This document shows positions 1-6,364 of a DNA stretch of 17,386 bases, in pieces (the stretch's first letter is position 1; every line of letters starts with the position of its first letter). The notes beneath the pieces are model-generated. The model saw only the letters and a list, made by a program, of their open reading frames with translations. It had not been told where the DNA came from and ran no database searches. Made by a program: the position numbers and the translations under genes. Source of the stretch: an uncultured Eubacterium sp. (GTDB taxonomy: Bacteria; Bacillota; Clostridia; Lachnospirales; Lachnospiraceae); assembly GCA_934316845.1 (NCBI GenBank), contig CAKRDZ010000046.1, positions 1-17,386 of the forward strand. The letters run 5' to 3'.

Positions 1-128
1 AGGCATTTTGGGCGAGAGGCTATTATGTGGAAACAATCGGTAATATAACCGATGAAGCAGTACAGAAATATATTAAAGAGCAAGCAGAAGAATCAAGGAA
101 AGAAGATTCGAGAGGTACCGCTTTATAG
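1..128 (+). CDS. tnpA: IS200/IS605-family transposase TnpA, C-terminal fragment (cut by window edge)
   Basis: The frame open from base 3 gives 41 residues ending in TAG at 126-128. It begins AFWARGYYVETIG and continues with a charged helix (EAVQKYIKEQAEE). The FWARGYYV..T.G core followed by a helix like KYIKEQ is the C-terminal signature of Y1 (HUH) single-strand transposases of the IS200/IS605 family, in which this helix carries the catalytic tyrosine; the remaining family motifs lie outside the window. A series of hairpins follows immediately, as expected for the right end of such an element. No tnpB follows. Whether the gene is intact upstream cannot be seen. The family call rests on a short segment but the motif is distinctive. 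Confidence 0.8.
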   Translation, partial: AFWARGYYVETIGNITDEAVQKYIKEQAEESRKEDSRGTAL

Positions 129-226
129 CGGACCAGTAACAATGCTTGCGGCACCGCCCTTCTGGGCGAGCAGTATCAATGGCCCTTAGGAGGGCCAATA
201 TTAAACCACCACTTGAAGTGGTGGTT
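1..226 (+). mobile_element. Right part of an IS200/IS605-type element, with hairpin-rich right end
   Basis: After the tnpA stop the DNA holds four inverted repeats. CCGCT-TTAT-AGCGG (118-131) overlaps the stop codon. CGCCC-TTCT-GGGCG is at 155-168. GGCCCT-TAGG-AGGGCC is at 181-196. A 10-bp perfect stem with loop TGA lies at 204-226 (arms AACCACCACT and AGTGGTGGTT). IS200/IS605 elements have subterminal hairpins recognised by TnpA instead of terminal inverted repeats, so this is probably the right end, with the cleavage site shortly after 226. The exact boundary cannot be fixed without an empty-site comparison. Four stems is more structure than one recognition hairpin needs. Confidence 0.6.
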
Positions 227-268
227 GATAACTTAGTTACTGTAATACAATAAATGGAGGAATAGAAT

Positions 269-1078
269 ATGAGAAAAATTAGGATGACAGGAGTTCTTGT
301 GATTGTTTGTATTATGGCTGTATTTAGCAGACAAAATATGGCAGAAGCGCAAAAGAAAATAACCGTGGTAGAAGGCGGCGAGAAAGTATTGACAACCGAT
401 GTGTATAAGACAAAGACATCGGTAAATAACAAGAAAAAAGCAAAGATATACAAGCAATATCCGGATGCTTCCGACAAAATATCAACCTTGGCAGATAAGC
501 CGGATAAAGCCCTTTTTGTGAAAGGAATAAAGCCCGGAAAAGCACAGGTGAAAGTGAACACAACTACGGGGGAAACGATATATGAGATCACAATTTTGTC
601 CAAAGAAAAAGTGAAAAAGAAAGCGCGGAAATTGTTGAAAAAAGAGATGAGAAATAAGAAGGGAATTTATGTGGATTTTAATCAGGATGGAATAGAAGAA
701 TACTACTATAATGGGAAAATATTTTACTATGATTATGAGAAAAATAAGGTGATTGCAAAGCGCTTTTTTACGGAAAAAGAGATTAGGAAAATACAAAAAT
801 TGTATTATTCTTCCAAGAGGCATCTGCTCTATGCGGAAATGGAAGGAAAGACAGCGGTACGTTTTGCTTTGTTTGACCGGGAAAAGATAATTGGCAGACG
901 CGATAGAGAGATACGTTTTCTAAAAGTAAAAGACAAAAAGGGAAAAATTTATTACGTATTAAATGATGAGTCATACGATCAGGATGATTATTGGTATCAG
1001 CCATATACAGAGGAAGAGATGAATGAGTTTTTGAAAAAACAAATTCCGGATGCACGAGAAATATGTATCAACAGGTAA
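269..1078 (+). CDS. Exported protein of unknown function with Ig-like N-terminal and DxNxDG-containing C-terminal region
   Basis: This encodes 269 residues; I do not recognise a named family. Residues 1-27 look like a signal peptide: basic RKIR, a hydrophobic stretch to about 19, and likely cleavage after the AEA at 25-27. Residues 29-110 are Lys/Thr-rich and end with a VKGIKPGKAQVKV segment that resembles the last strands of bacterial Ig-like (Big2) surface domains. Residues 111-131 are a very basic helix. A short DFNQDGIEE loop (136-144) resembles the calcium-loop pattern DxNxDGxxE seen in dockerin-like and EF-hand-like repeats. The rest is Tyr/Lys-rich. A good ribosome site (GGAGG at 256-260) precedes the ATG. 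The gene stands alone between an IS end and a terminator, and an envelope or secreted role is inferred. The start is secure; the function is not. Confidence 0.75.
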   Translation: MRKIRMTGVLVIVCIMAVFSRQNMAEAQKKITVVEGGEKVLTTDVYKTKTSVNNKKKAKIYKQYPDASDKISTLADKPDKALFVKGIKPGKAQVKVNTTTGETIYEITILSKEKVKKKARKLLKKEMRNKKGIYVDFNQDGIEEYYYNGKIFYYDYEKNKVIAKRFFTEKEIRKIQKLYYSSKRHLLYAEMEGKTAVRFALFDREKIIGRRDREIRFLKVKDKKGKIYYVLNDESYDQDDYWYQPYTEEEMNEFLKKQIPDAREICINR

Positions 1079-1084
1079 AATAAT

Positions 1085-1119
1085 ACAGCACCCTGCGAGG
1101 TATAGTGACAGGGTGCTGT
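1085..1119. terminator. Bidirectional hairpin terminator between convergent genes
   Basis: An 11-bp perfect stem (ACAGCACCCTG at 1085-1095 with CAGGGTGCTGT at 1109-1119) encloses a 13-nt loop. It lies between the stop of the exported-protein gene and the stop of the minus-strand deiminase gene. The minus-strand transcript has a T-rich tail (TATTATTTTA); the plus-strand tail is poor in T, so it may work better for the minus-strand gene. Confidence 0.7.
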
Positions 1120-1139
1120 GTAGGTGTATCTTATTAATC

Positions 1140-1988
1140 TTATTCTCTTTCCAGTGGGAATGACATGCAGTGAGGCCCGCCGCCACCCTTTAAGATTTCT
1201 TTCAGGTCGACTTCAATGACCTTTAAGCCGTAGGCGCGCATCTGTTCATTTACGAGTTTGTTGCTTTTAAATGAGATGACGCGGTCATTTCCGAGGCACT
1301 GCAGGTTTGCGTGGTGCAGATAAACTTCTTCCTGTTCGACGTTGATGAGTTGGAATCCGCGTTTTTTGAGCATGGCTAAGAAGTTAGAAGGCAGCGCATC
1401 TTTGCAGACAACGGCAAGTTTGTCGGCGACAATGTTGAAACACATATCGAGGTGAAGGTTTGGGCGGTCGCACGGAACGCCGATCATCTCGTAGCCAAGT
1501 TCATTGACCTGGCGGCGCACATTTTGGAAGCCATCCCAATCGGTTCTGGCGATCACACCGTGGGCGAGAGTATATTCATCGAGATACCAGAAGTCTCCGC
1601 CCTCAAATCCGCCGGTAGTACAGCGCGCCACACAAGGGATTCCAAGTTCTTTCATTTTCTTTTCGTATTCGGAAAGTTCACCGGCACGGCATGGCTCGCG
1701 GAATTTACCGGCGATGTAGCCTTCTTTGATACAGCCGCCGAAATCACGGGCAAATACTTCATACGGAAGATTTTCTTTGGGATCCATCAGAACCACTTCG
1801 ACACCGTTTTCACGGTAAGCCTGCTGAAATTCCAGATGTTCCTTCATGCAGGCTTCTTTATTGGAAGCCTCGCCTTTATCCAGCCATTTTTCAGTGATGA
1901 CATTGATCGGTTCAAATTCAAAATAAGTTGGTGGGCAGAGAAGAACTTTTTTCAGCACACCGGAAGCATTATTTACATAAGTTTTCAT
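1140..1988 (-). CDS. Guanidine-modifying enzyme, deiminase/dimethylargininase-like (paralog 1)
   Basis: This 282-residue protein belongs to the amidinotransferase/arginine deiminase/DDAH superfamily, whose members attack a guanidinium carbon with a cysteine. The full catalytic set is visible: FARDFG (D82), FEGGDF (E129, D132), H-L-D (H179, D181) and GGGGPHCMSFP near the C-terminus (nucleophile C274). The H-x-D pattern matches arginine and agmatine deiminases. From memory, mammalian DDAH has H-L-K there, so hydrolysis of an unmethylated guanidino group to a ureido group is plausible but unproven. The ATG at 1988 is chosen over a GTG at 1997 because it matches the paralog at 6365 (both begin MKTYVNNA) and follows AAAGGA at 10 nt. 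The gene is single and divergent from the PucR-type regulator. By hand count it is identical to the paralog at about 160 of 282 positions with no gaps. The protein lacks a signal peptide and should be cytoplasmic. Confidence 0.88.
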   Translation of the reverse strand: MKTYVNNASGVLKKVLLCPPTYFEFEPINVITEKWLDKGEASNKEACMKEHLEFQQAYRENGVEVVLMDPKENLPYEVFARDFGGCIKEGYIAGKFREPCRAGELSEYEKKMKELGIPCVARCTTGGFEGGDFWYLDEYTLAHGVIARTDWDGFQNVRRQVNELGYEMIGVPCDRPNLHLDMCFNIVADKLAVVCKDALPSNFLAMLKKRGFQLINVEQEEVYLHHANLQCLGNDRVISFKSNKLVNEQMRAYGLKVIEVDLKEILKGGGGPHCMSFPLERE

Positions 1989-2023
1989 AGTCGACACATC
2001 CTTTCAGGTTCAATCTGAGTTCA

Positions 2024-2051
2024 TTATAAAGCAGGTAGTGGGAAACGACAA
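2024..2051 (-). promoter_or_regulatory. Predicted promoter of deiminase paralog 1
   Basis: On the minus strand, a perfect TATAAT (2029-2024) lies 16 bp from a weak -35 TTGTCG (2051-2046). The predicted start is near 2017, giving a leader of about 29 nt to the ATG. A weak -35 with a perfect -10 is typical of promoters that need an activator, and an inverted repeat sits just upstream at 2074-2090. Confidence 0.55.
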
Positions 2052-2073
2052 TGTGTGCAGGAAATAAAATAAA

Positions 2074-2090
2074 TTGTGCACAAAGCACAA
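2074..2090. promoter_or_regulatory. Putative PucR operator, copy 1
   Basis: This is an inverted repeat, TTGTGC-ACAAA-GCACAA, between the divergent deiminase and regulator genes. The same arms with the same 5-bp spacing recur at 3424-3440 upstream of the transporter operon. Its centre (2082) lies about 65 bp upstream of the predicted deiminase start (about 2017). Assignment to the adjacent PucR-type protein is by proximity and duplication. Confidence 0.6.
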
Positions 2091-2107
2091 AAAAGACAAG
2101 AAAAATA

Positions 2108-2135
2108 TTGCATCATGGAGGTAATTTGATATAAT
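2108..2135 (+). promoter_or_regulatory. Predicted promoter of the PucR-type regulator gene
   Basis: TATAAT at 2130-2135 is preceded by TGA, making an extended -10. A weak TTGCAT at 2108-2113 lies 16 bp upstream. The predicted start is near 2142, about 38 nt before the regulator ATG. Confidence 0.55.
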
Positions 2136-2179
2136 GTAGGGGAAACGACAGCATTTGACAAACGACAAGGAGTGAGGAT

Positions 2180-3418
2180 ATGCATTGTAAAGATCTTCTT
2201 TCTATGGAACAATTAAAGGATTCGCTGCATCTGGTCGCAGGAGAACAAGGACTTGGCAGAAGTGTGCGGTGGATTTATTTTGCGGACTGCATCGAATGCG
2301 TAAAAGACCAGGATAATCTCGCACAATGGATTCATGGCGGGGAACTGGTGATTGTCACAAATTTACATTATTTGAAATCGGAAGAGCGTATGCTCGATAT
2401 GATGCGGCAGTTTAACCGGAAAACGGCAGCAGGATTTGTGGTCAATGTGGAAGAGGCAAGTGATGCACTGCGGCAATTGGCGGATACGATGGATATGCCG
2501 CTTTTTGAACTGGACTGGAACCTCAAAACCGTTGATCTGTCGCAGATCATTTGTTTTGCCCTGGTGGAAGAGGCGAAAAATGAGACGAATATCAGCGAAA
2601 TCTTTTCAACGATATTATATCAGGTCGGATTTTCGGCAGCAGATGTCGTGCGGCAGGGAGAATATTATGGGCTGGAATTGGAAAAGCCGCATTTTGTGGC
2701 TGCGTTTGACATCGATCATCTGACTACTTATATAAAAGGAAACAAACTGCCGCAGGAGCGGAGAAAATCGTGCAAACAAAGTCTGCTTTCTACGATTAAA
2801 ATGGAATTTTACATGGCAGGATTAAGCAAGATTCTCACAACACTGCAGTCGGATGCGGTGCTGGCGTTGATACCGGAAGAGGCATTTGACCATGCCAAAT
2901 TAGATCATATTATCCGAAAAATACAAAATGAATTTGTACAAAAAAATAAAATGACCGTTTCCGTCGGGATCGGGTCTTCTTACGAACAGCTGCAGGATTT
3001 TTCAAAAAGTGCGACAGAGGCAAATCATGCGGTGCAGCAGATCCGGAGTGAGGGGGCAGAGCAAAAGATCGTGCGCTTTGAGGAAATCGGAATCTTTTAT
3101 TTTATCAGCCAGATTAAGGATACCGGCTTGCTCGAACGCTACTATCTGGAACTGTTACAGCCGTTGCTGGAGTCCGATCATTATTCAGATGGAAATTTAT
3201 GTGAAACATTGGAGATGTATCTGAAACATAACAAGAACGCCAATGAGACGGCAGAAGCGATGTATATTCATAGAAATACGATGCGCTACCGGCTGGATAA
3301 AATAACAAAATTACTGCGGAGAGACTTAAATAGTATGGATTTCTGCACGGAATTGAATTTTGCTTTTCATATAAAAAATTATCTGAGCGGACAAAAACAG
3401 ACTCGTCCGTACCGCTGA
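2180..3418 (+). CDS. PucR-family transcriptional regulator
   Basis: This 412-residue protein has three regions. Residues 1-125 are a PucR N-terminal domain (GLGRSVRWIYFAD, IHGGELVIVTNL), thought to sense a ligand in this family. About 165-290 is a GGDEF-like PucR middle domain (VSVGIGSSYEQLQDFSKS). About 338-400 is the C-terminal PucR helix-turn-helix (LEMYLKHNKNANETAEAM, IHRNTMRYRLDKITKLL). The ATG at 2180 follows AAGGAG by 7 nt. PucR proteins usually activate catabolic genes for purines, ureides or amino-acid-like compounds when their ligand is present. Here the gene lies between a divergent deiminase and a transporter/hydrolase operon, so it very likely controls both. Identical inverted repeats flank it at 2074 and 3424. 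The effector is not identifiable. Confidence 0.92.
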   Translation: MHCKDLLSMEQLKDSLHLVAGEQGLGRSVRWIYFADCIECVKDQDNLAQWIHGGELVIVTNLHYLKSEERMLDMMRQFNRKTAAGFVVNVEEASDALRQLADTMDMPLFELDWNLKTVDLSQIICFALVEEAKNETNISEIFSTILYQVGFSAADVVRQGEYYGLELEKPHFVAAFDIDHLTTYIKGNKLPQERRKSCKQSLLSTIKMEFYMAGLSKILTTLQSDAVLALIPEEAFDHAKLDHIIRKIQNEFVQKNKMTVSVGIGSSYEQLQDFSKSATEANHAVQQIRSEGAEQKIVRFEEIGIFYFISQIKDTGLLERYYLELLQPLLESDHYSDGNLCETLEMYLKHNKNANETAEAMYIHRNTMRYRLDKITKLLRRDLNSMDFCTELNFAFHIKNYLSGQKQTRPYR

Positions 3419-3423
3419 ATATT

Positions 3424-3440
3424 TTGTGCATGAAGCACAA
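3424..3440. promoter_or_regulatory. Putative PucR operator, copy 2
   Basis: This inverted repeat, TTGTGC-ATGAA-GCACAA, begins 5 bp after the regulator stop codon. It shares both arms, the spacer length and the A..AA spacer positions with the copy at 2074-2090. Its centre (3432) lies about 66 bp upstream of the predicted start of the transporter operon (about 3498), matching the geometry of copy 1. That spacing is typical of an activator bound just upstream of RNA polymerase. Confidence 0.6.
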
Positions 3441-3462
3441 ATGACTTTGTAAGTGAAAACTA

Positions 3463-3491
3463 TAGACAGAAAAAAATAACTGTGCTAACAT
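3463..3491 (+). promoter_or_regulatory. Predicted promoter of the transporter/deiminase/hydrolase operon
   Basis: TAGACA (3463-3468, five of six consensus bases) lies 17 bp from TAACAT (3486-3491), which is preceded by TGC as an extended -10. The predicted start is near 3498. A bare TATAAT at 3545-3550 is an alternative -10, but it lacks any recognisable -35 and would put the operator 125 bp away. Confidence 0.5.
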
Positions 3492-3510
3492 TTGTATCGT
3501 AAACGAAAGC

Positions 3511-3543
3511 AAAGGCGCTGTAGGAAACTACGGTGCCTTTTTT
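3511..3543 (+). terminator. Strong intrinsic terminator hairpin in the transporter operon leader
   Basis: A 13-bp stem with two G-U pairs (5' arm 3511-3523, 3' arm 3528-3540) is capped by a GAAA tetraloop and runs into six T at 3538-3543. It could end the regulator transcript. However, the best operon promoter lies upstream of it, so operon transcripts would have to read through it, making it a candidate attenuator. Confidence 0.75.
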
Positions 3544-3580
3544 CTATAATAGGGAATACGCAAATGAGAGGATGAATTGT

Positions 3581-4678
3581 ATGCTTGAAAAAGATTTGGT
3601 ATTGCAAAATGTATCCAAAAGATATGGCGATAAGTTAGTAGTAGACGGCGTTGATCTCACGATCAATAAAGGTGATTTTTTAACAATTCTCGGACCAAGC
3701 GGTGGTGGAAAAACAACGGTGTTAAAAATGATTTCCGGATTCGAGAGCATTTCTTCCGGAGACATCTTTTTAGACGGAAAAACAATCGGTTCGATTCCGG
3801 CGCATAAAAGAAATTTTGGAATGCTATTTCAGAATTATGCATTATTTCCTCATATGACAGTGGCAGAAAATGTTGCTTATCCGCTAAAAATAAGACACAC
3901 GCCTAAGGACCGGCAGAAAGAGATGGTTCATGATATTTTGAAGACCGTCGGACTGGAAGAATATGAAAAACGGTATCCAAGACAGTTGTCCGGAGGACAG
4001 CAGCAGCGTGTGGCGCTGGCGAGATCCATTGTATTCAGCCCGGATGTGCTTATGCTGGATGAGCCGCTGGCAGCACTGGATAAGCAGTTAAGAAAACAGA
4101 TGCAGCTAGAGATCAAAGCCATTCATAATAAGTTTGGACTAACGACAATTAGTGTTACTCACGATCAGGAAGAAGCGCTTACGATGGCGACGAAGGTCTG
4201 TGTTATGAAAGAAGCAAAGATCCAGCAGATCGATACTCCGGAGATGATCTATGATTGTCCGGTCAATACCTTTGTTGCGAATTTCATCGGTGAATCTACC
4301 GTCATACCGGCTACGATCAGGGGAATTCGTGAAGGAAAGATAACAGCTGTATTTGACAAAGACGACCGCCTGTTTGAAGTGGACTGCAAGCGGAGAGATT
4401 ACTGGGCAGGATTGAATAAAAAAGTAAACTTTATCATCCGTCCGGAAAAGGTCAAGATTGTAAAAGAAGATTACGACGGAATTAAATTCCCGGCGCGGAT
4501 CACAAGCTGTGCATTTCTCGGAGATACCTTCCGGGTAAATGTAATTACTGACAGCGGTATCGAATTTAAGATGAAAGTATTTTCACGCGGACACTATGAT
4601 CTGAGTGTGGGAAACCGCTTGTGGGTCGGCGTTCGTCCTTATGATATGGTACTTGTTCGATACGATGATGAAATATAG
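3581..4678 (+). CDS. PotA-like ABC transporter ATP-binding protein
   Basis: This 365-residue protein energises an importer from the cytoplasmic face. Visible motifs are Walker A GPSGGGKTT (38-46), Q-loop Q84, signature LSGGQQQR (136-143), Walker B VLMLDEP (156-162), H-loop H194, and a C-terminal TOBE-type region from about 240. Length and layout match the polyamine/spermidine PotA family. The frame is open up to a GTG at 3533, inside the leader hairpin. ATG 3581 is preferred because GAGAGG (3566-3571) lies 9 nt upstream and the protein then starts just before the conserved core; ATG 3572 is too close to that site. It is the first gene of the operon, with a 15-bp gap to the permease. PotA-like proteins also serve putrescine, opine and other cationic or zwitterionic substrates, so the name does not fix the substrate. 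Confidence 0.93.
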   Translation: MLEKDLVLQNVSKRYGDKLVVDGVDLTINKGDFLTILGPSGGGKTTVLKMISGFESISSGDIFLDGKTIGSIPAHKRNFGMLFQNYALFPHMTVAENVAYPLKIRHTPKDRQKEMVHDILKTVGLEEYEKRYPRQLSGGQQQRVALARSIVFSPDVLMLDEPLAALDKQLRKQMQLEIKAIHNKFGLTTISVTHDQEEALTMATKVCVMKEAKIQQIDTPEMIYDCPVNTFVANFIGESTVIPATIRGIREGKITAVFDKDDRLFEVDCKRRDYWAGLNKKVNFIIRPEKVKIVKEDYDGIKFPARITSCAFLGDTFRVNVITDSGIEFKMKVFSRGHYDLSVGNRLWVGVRPYDMVLVRYDDEI

Positions 4679-4693
4679 AAAAGAGGGTTGTTT

Positions 4694-5539
4694 ATGGCAG
4701 AGATGAGATCGTTTATCGGAAAACACGGATTGAAATTACTCCTTACTATTTCTGTTACATTTTTGCTTGTATTTATGATCCTTCCTATTTTGGATATGTT
4801 TACCAAAAGTGTAGTGGATGATAACGGATTTACCTGGAGTTATTTCAAAGAATTCTTTTCGAAGAGTTTATATGCAAAGATACTGTTAAATACGATTCGT
4901 TTGAGCCTGATCATTGGGCTGGTTACCATCGTTCTTGGCTACCCGGTGGCATATCTTATGAATCGTGTCGGACCGGTATTGCGGTGTATTATCATGGGAT
5001 GTGTACAGATTCCATTTTGGACGAGCCTGCTTGTACGAACTTATTCCTGGATCGCGATACTGCAGAATCAGGGAGTGGTCAACGTCGTTTTACAAAAACT
5101 GGGAATTATCAAACAGCCGGTGCAGCTTTTGTATAACGATGCCGGTGTCATTATAGTAATGACCTATATTATGCTTCCCTATATGATATTTTCCATTTCT
5201 TCTGTAATGGGGCAGATTGATAAAAATGTGATCATTGCTTCAAGAAGTCTGGGAGCGGGAAAGACAATGACATTTTTCCGCATTTTTTTACCACTTTCAC
5301 TTCCGGGAATTATGTCTGGTTTCTTTATTGTATTTCTGAATACAATGGGATATTATATCGTGCCGGCATTGGTTGGCGGACAGAAAAGCCAGATGTTTTC
5401 CCAGACAATTCAGAATGAATTAAGTGGTGTATTAAACTGGAATTTTGCTTCGGCAATTTCCATCATATTAGTAATGGTTACTATGATGATCGTCCTTGCT
5501 TCCAAGGCGGCGACGAAGCAGAAATACGCAGAAGTCTGA
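4694..5539 (+). CDS. PotB-like ABC transporter permease
   Basis: This 281-residue integral membrane protein has an N-terminal membrane segment (about 12-34) and a conserved permease core with several further helices. The cytoplasmic EAA loop is visible as ASRSLGAGKTMTFFRIFLPL; this loop couples to the ATPase. It resembles the PotB/PotH subunit of polyamine-type importers. The ATG at 4694 lies 6 nt after GAGGG, which is better placed than an in-frame TTG at 4688. It is the second gene in the operon, with only 15 bp between the stop of this gene and the start of the next permease. The two permeases are expected to form a heterodimer. Confidence 0.92.
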   Translation: MAEMRSFIGKHGLKLLLTISVTFLLVFMILPILDMFTKSVVDDNGFTWSYFKEFFSKSLYAKILLNTIRLSLIIGLVTIVLGYPVAYLMNRVGPVLRCIIMGCVQIPFWTSLLVRTYSWIAILQNQGVVNVVLQKLGIIKQPVQLLYNDAGVIIVMTYIMLPYMIFSISSVMGQIDKNVIIASRSLGAGKTMTFFRIFLPLSLPGIMSGFFIVFLNTMGYYIVPALVGGQKSQMFSQTIQNELSGVLNWNFASAISIILVMVTMMIVLASKAATKQKYAEV

Positions 5540-5554
5540 GAGGAGGAAATGGTT

Positions 5555-6337
5555 ATGATTGCAACAATTTTAGCGGTATTAGTGATCCTATTTATGATCC
5601 TTCCCATCTTTATTTTATACCCGATATCCTTCAGCCCTACTTCGTATATTGTATTTCCCAACGAAGGATTTTCAACCCAGTGGTATGAAAAATTATTTTC
5701 CGATCCGCTCTGGGCGCAGGCAGTACAAAACAGTATTGTGATCGCGATATTTACAACGATACTTTCGCTTCTGTTAGGAACGATCGCAGCCGTTTGTATG
5801 AACCGGTTTTCACATAAATGGAAAACCGTATTGGGAGAGTATTTCAGACTCCCACAGACCATTCCGATCATTGTAACGGCAATTTCTATTTACGCGCTGC
5901 TTTTAAAATGGCAGCTCAACGGAACTCTGCCGGGACTGGTGATCGCACATACGGTAATTGCTCTTCCGTTTGTCGTTACGACGATGAATGCGGGGATGGA
6001 AATTATAAATAACAATTTTGAAGATGCAGCAGTGAATTTAGGAGCAAACCGGTTTATGGCATTTTTCCATGTCACACTGCCGATGCTGAAATCTTCGATA
6101 CAATCTGCTATGTTATTTGCGTTTCTGACATCGTTTGATGAGATAGCAGTAACCCTTTTTATAACGGGTCCAAGCGTGATTACGATCCCTAAGAAAATGT
6201 GGGATGGTATCCGTTTACAGATAGAACCTACGATTGCCGCATTATCCGCAATCCTGGTAAGTGTTTTAATTGTCGGGTTTGTGCTGACTACCCTGGGACA
6301 AATGATCAAAGCAGCACGGCATCATCATGCAAAATAA
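5555..6337 (+). CDS. PotC-like ABC transporter permease
   Basis: This 260-residue membrane protein has a hydrophobic first segment (MIATILAVLVILFMILPIF) and the EAA loop DAAVNLGANRFMAFFHVTLP. It matches the shorter PotC/PotI-type subunit. The ATG at 5555 is chosen because AGGAGG (5541-5546) lies 8 nt upstream; the in-frame ATG at 5549 is only 2 nt from that site. It ends 27 bp before the second deiminase gene, with only a ribosome site between, so co-transcription is very likely. Confidence 0.92.
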   Translation: MIATILAVLVILFMILPIFILYPISFSPTSYIVFPNEGFSTQWYEKLFSDPLWAQAVQNSIVIAIFTTILSLLLGTIAAVCMNRFSHKWKTVLGEYFRLPQTIPIIVTAISIYALLLKWQLNGTLPGLVIAHTVIALPFVVTTMNAGMEIINNNFEDAAVNLGANRFMAFFHVTLPMLKSSIQSAMLFAFLTSFDEIAVTLFITGPSVITIPKKMWDGIRLQIEPTIAALSAILVSVLIVGFVLTTLGQMIKAARHHHAK

Positions 6338-6364
6338 ATAATTCATGTAAAGGAGAGATTAATT

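Larger units (their letters stand above)
2043..2167 (+). repeat. Three direct copies of AAACGACA in the divergent control region
   Basis: AAACGACA occurs at 2043-2050, 2143-2150 and 2160-2167. The first two copies share the longer GGAAACGACA and lie exactly 100 bp apart. The first overlaps the -35 of the minus-strand promoter; the other two fall just after the -10 of the regulator promoter. The positions suit a second regulator or an autorepression site, but the motif is short and its role is inferred. Confidence 0.4.

Noticed and set aside
1452..2018. Long open frame on the plus strand opposite the first deiminase
   Set aside because: It is the reverse complement of a gene with complete catalytic motifs, has no ribosome site, and encodes no recognisable domain.
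3545..3550. TATAAT just after the leader terminator as the main operon promoter
   Set aside because: No -35-like sequence lies 16-18 bp upstream (the region is the terminator stem), although it cannot be fully excluded.
3440..3580. A guanidine riboswitch upstream of the transporter operon
   Set aside because: The pathway made this attractive, but I see no recognisable ykkC, mini-ykkC or related conserved core, and only one hairpin, which looks like a plain terminator.
3533..3580. Upstream GTG start extending the PotA-like protein
   Set aside because: It lies inside the terminator stem and has no ribosome site; ATG 3581 is well placed after GAGAGG.
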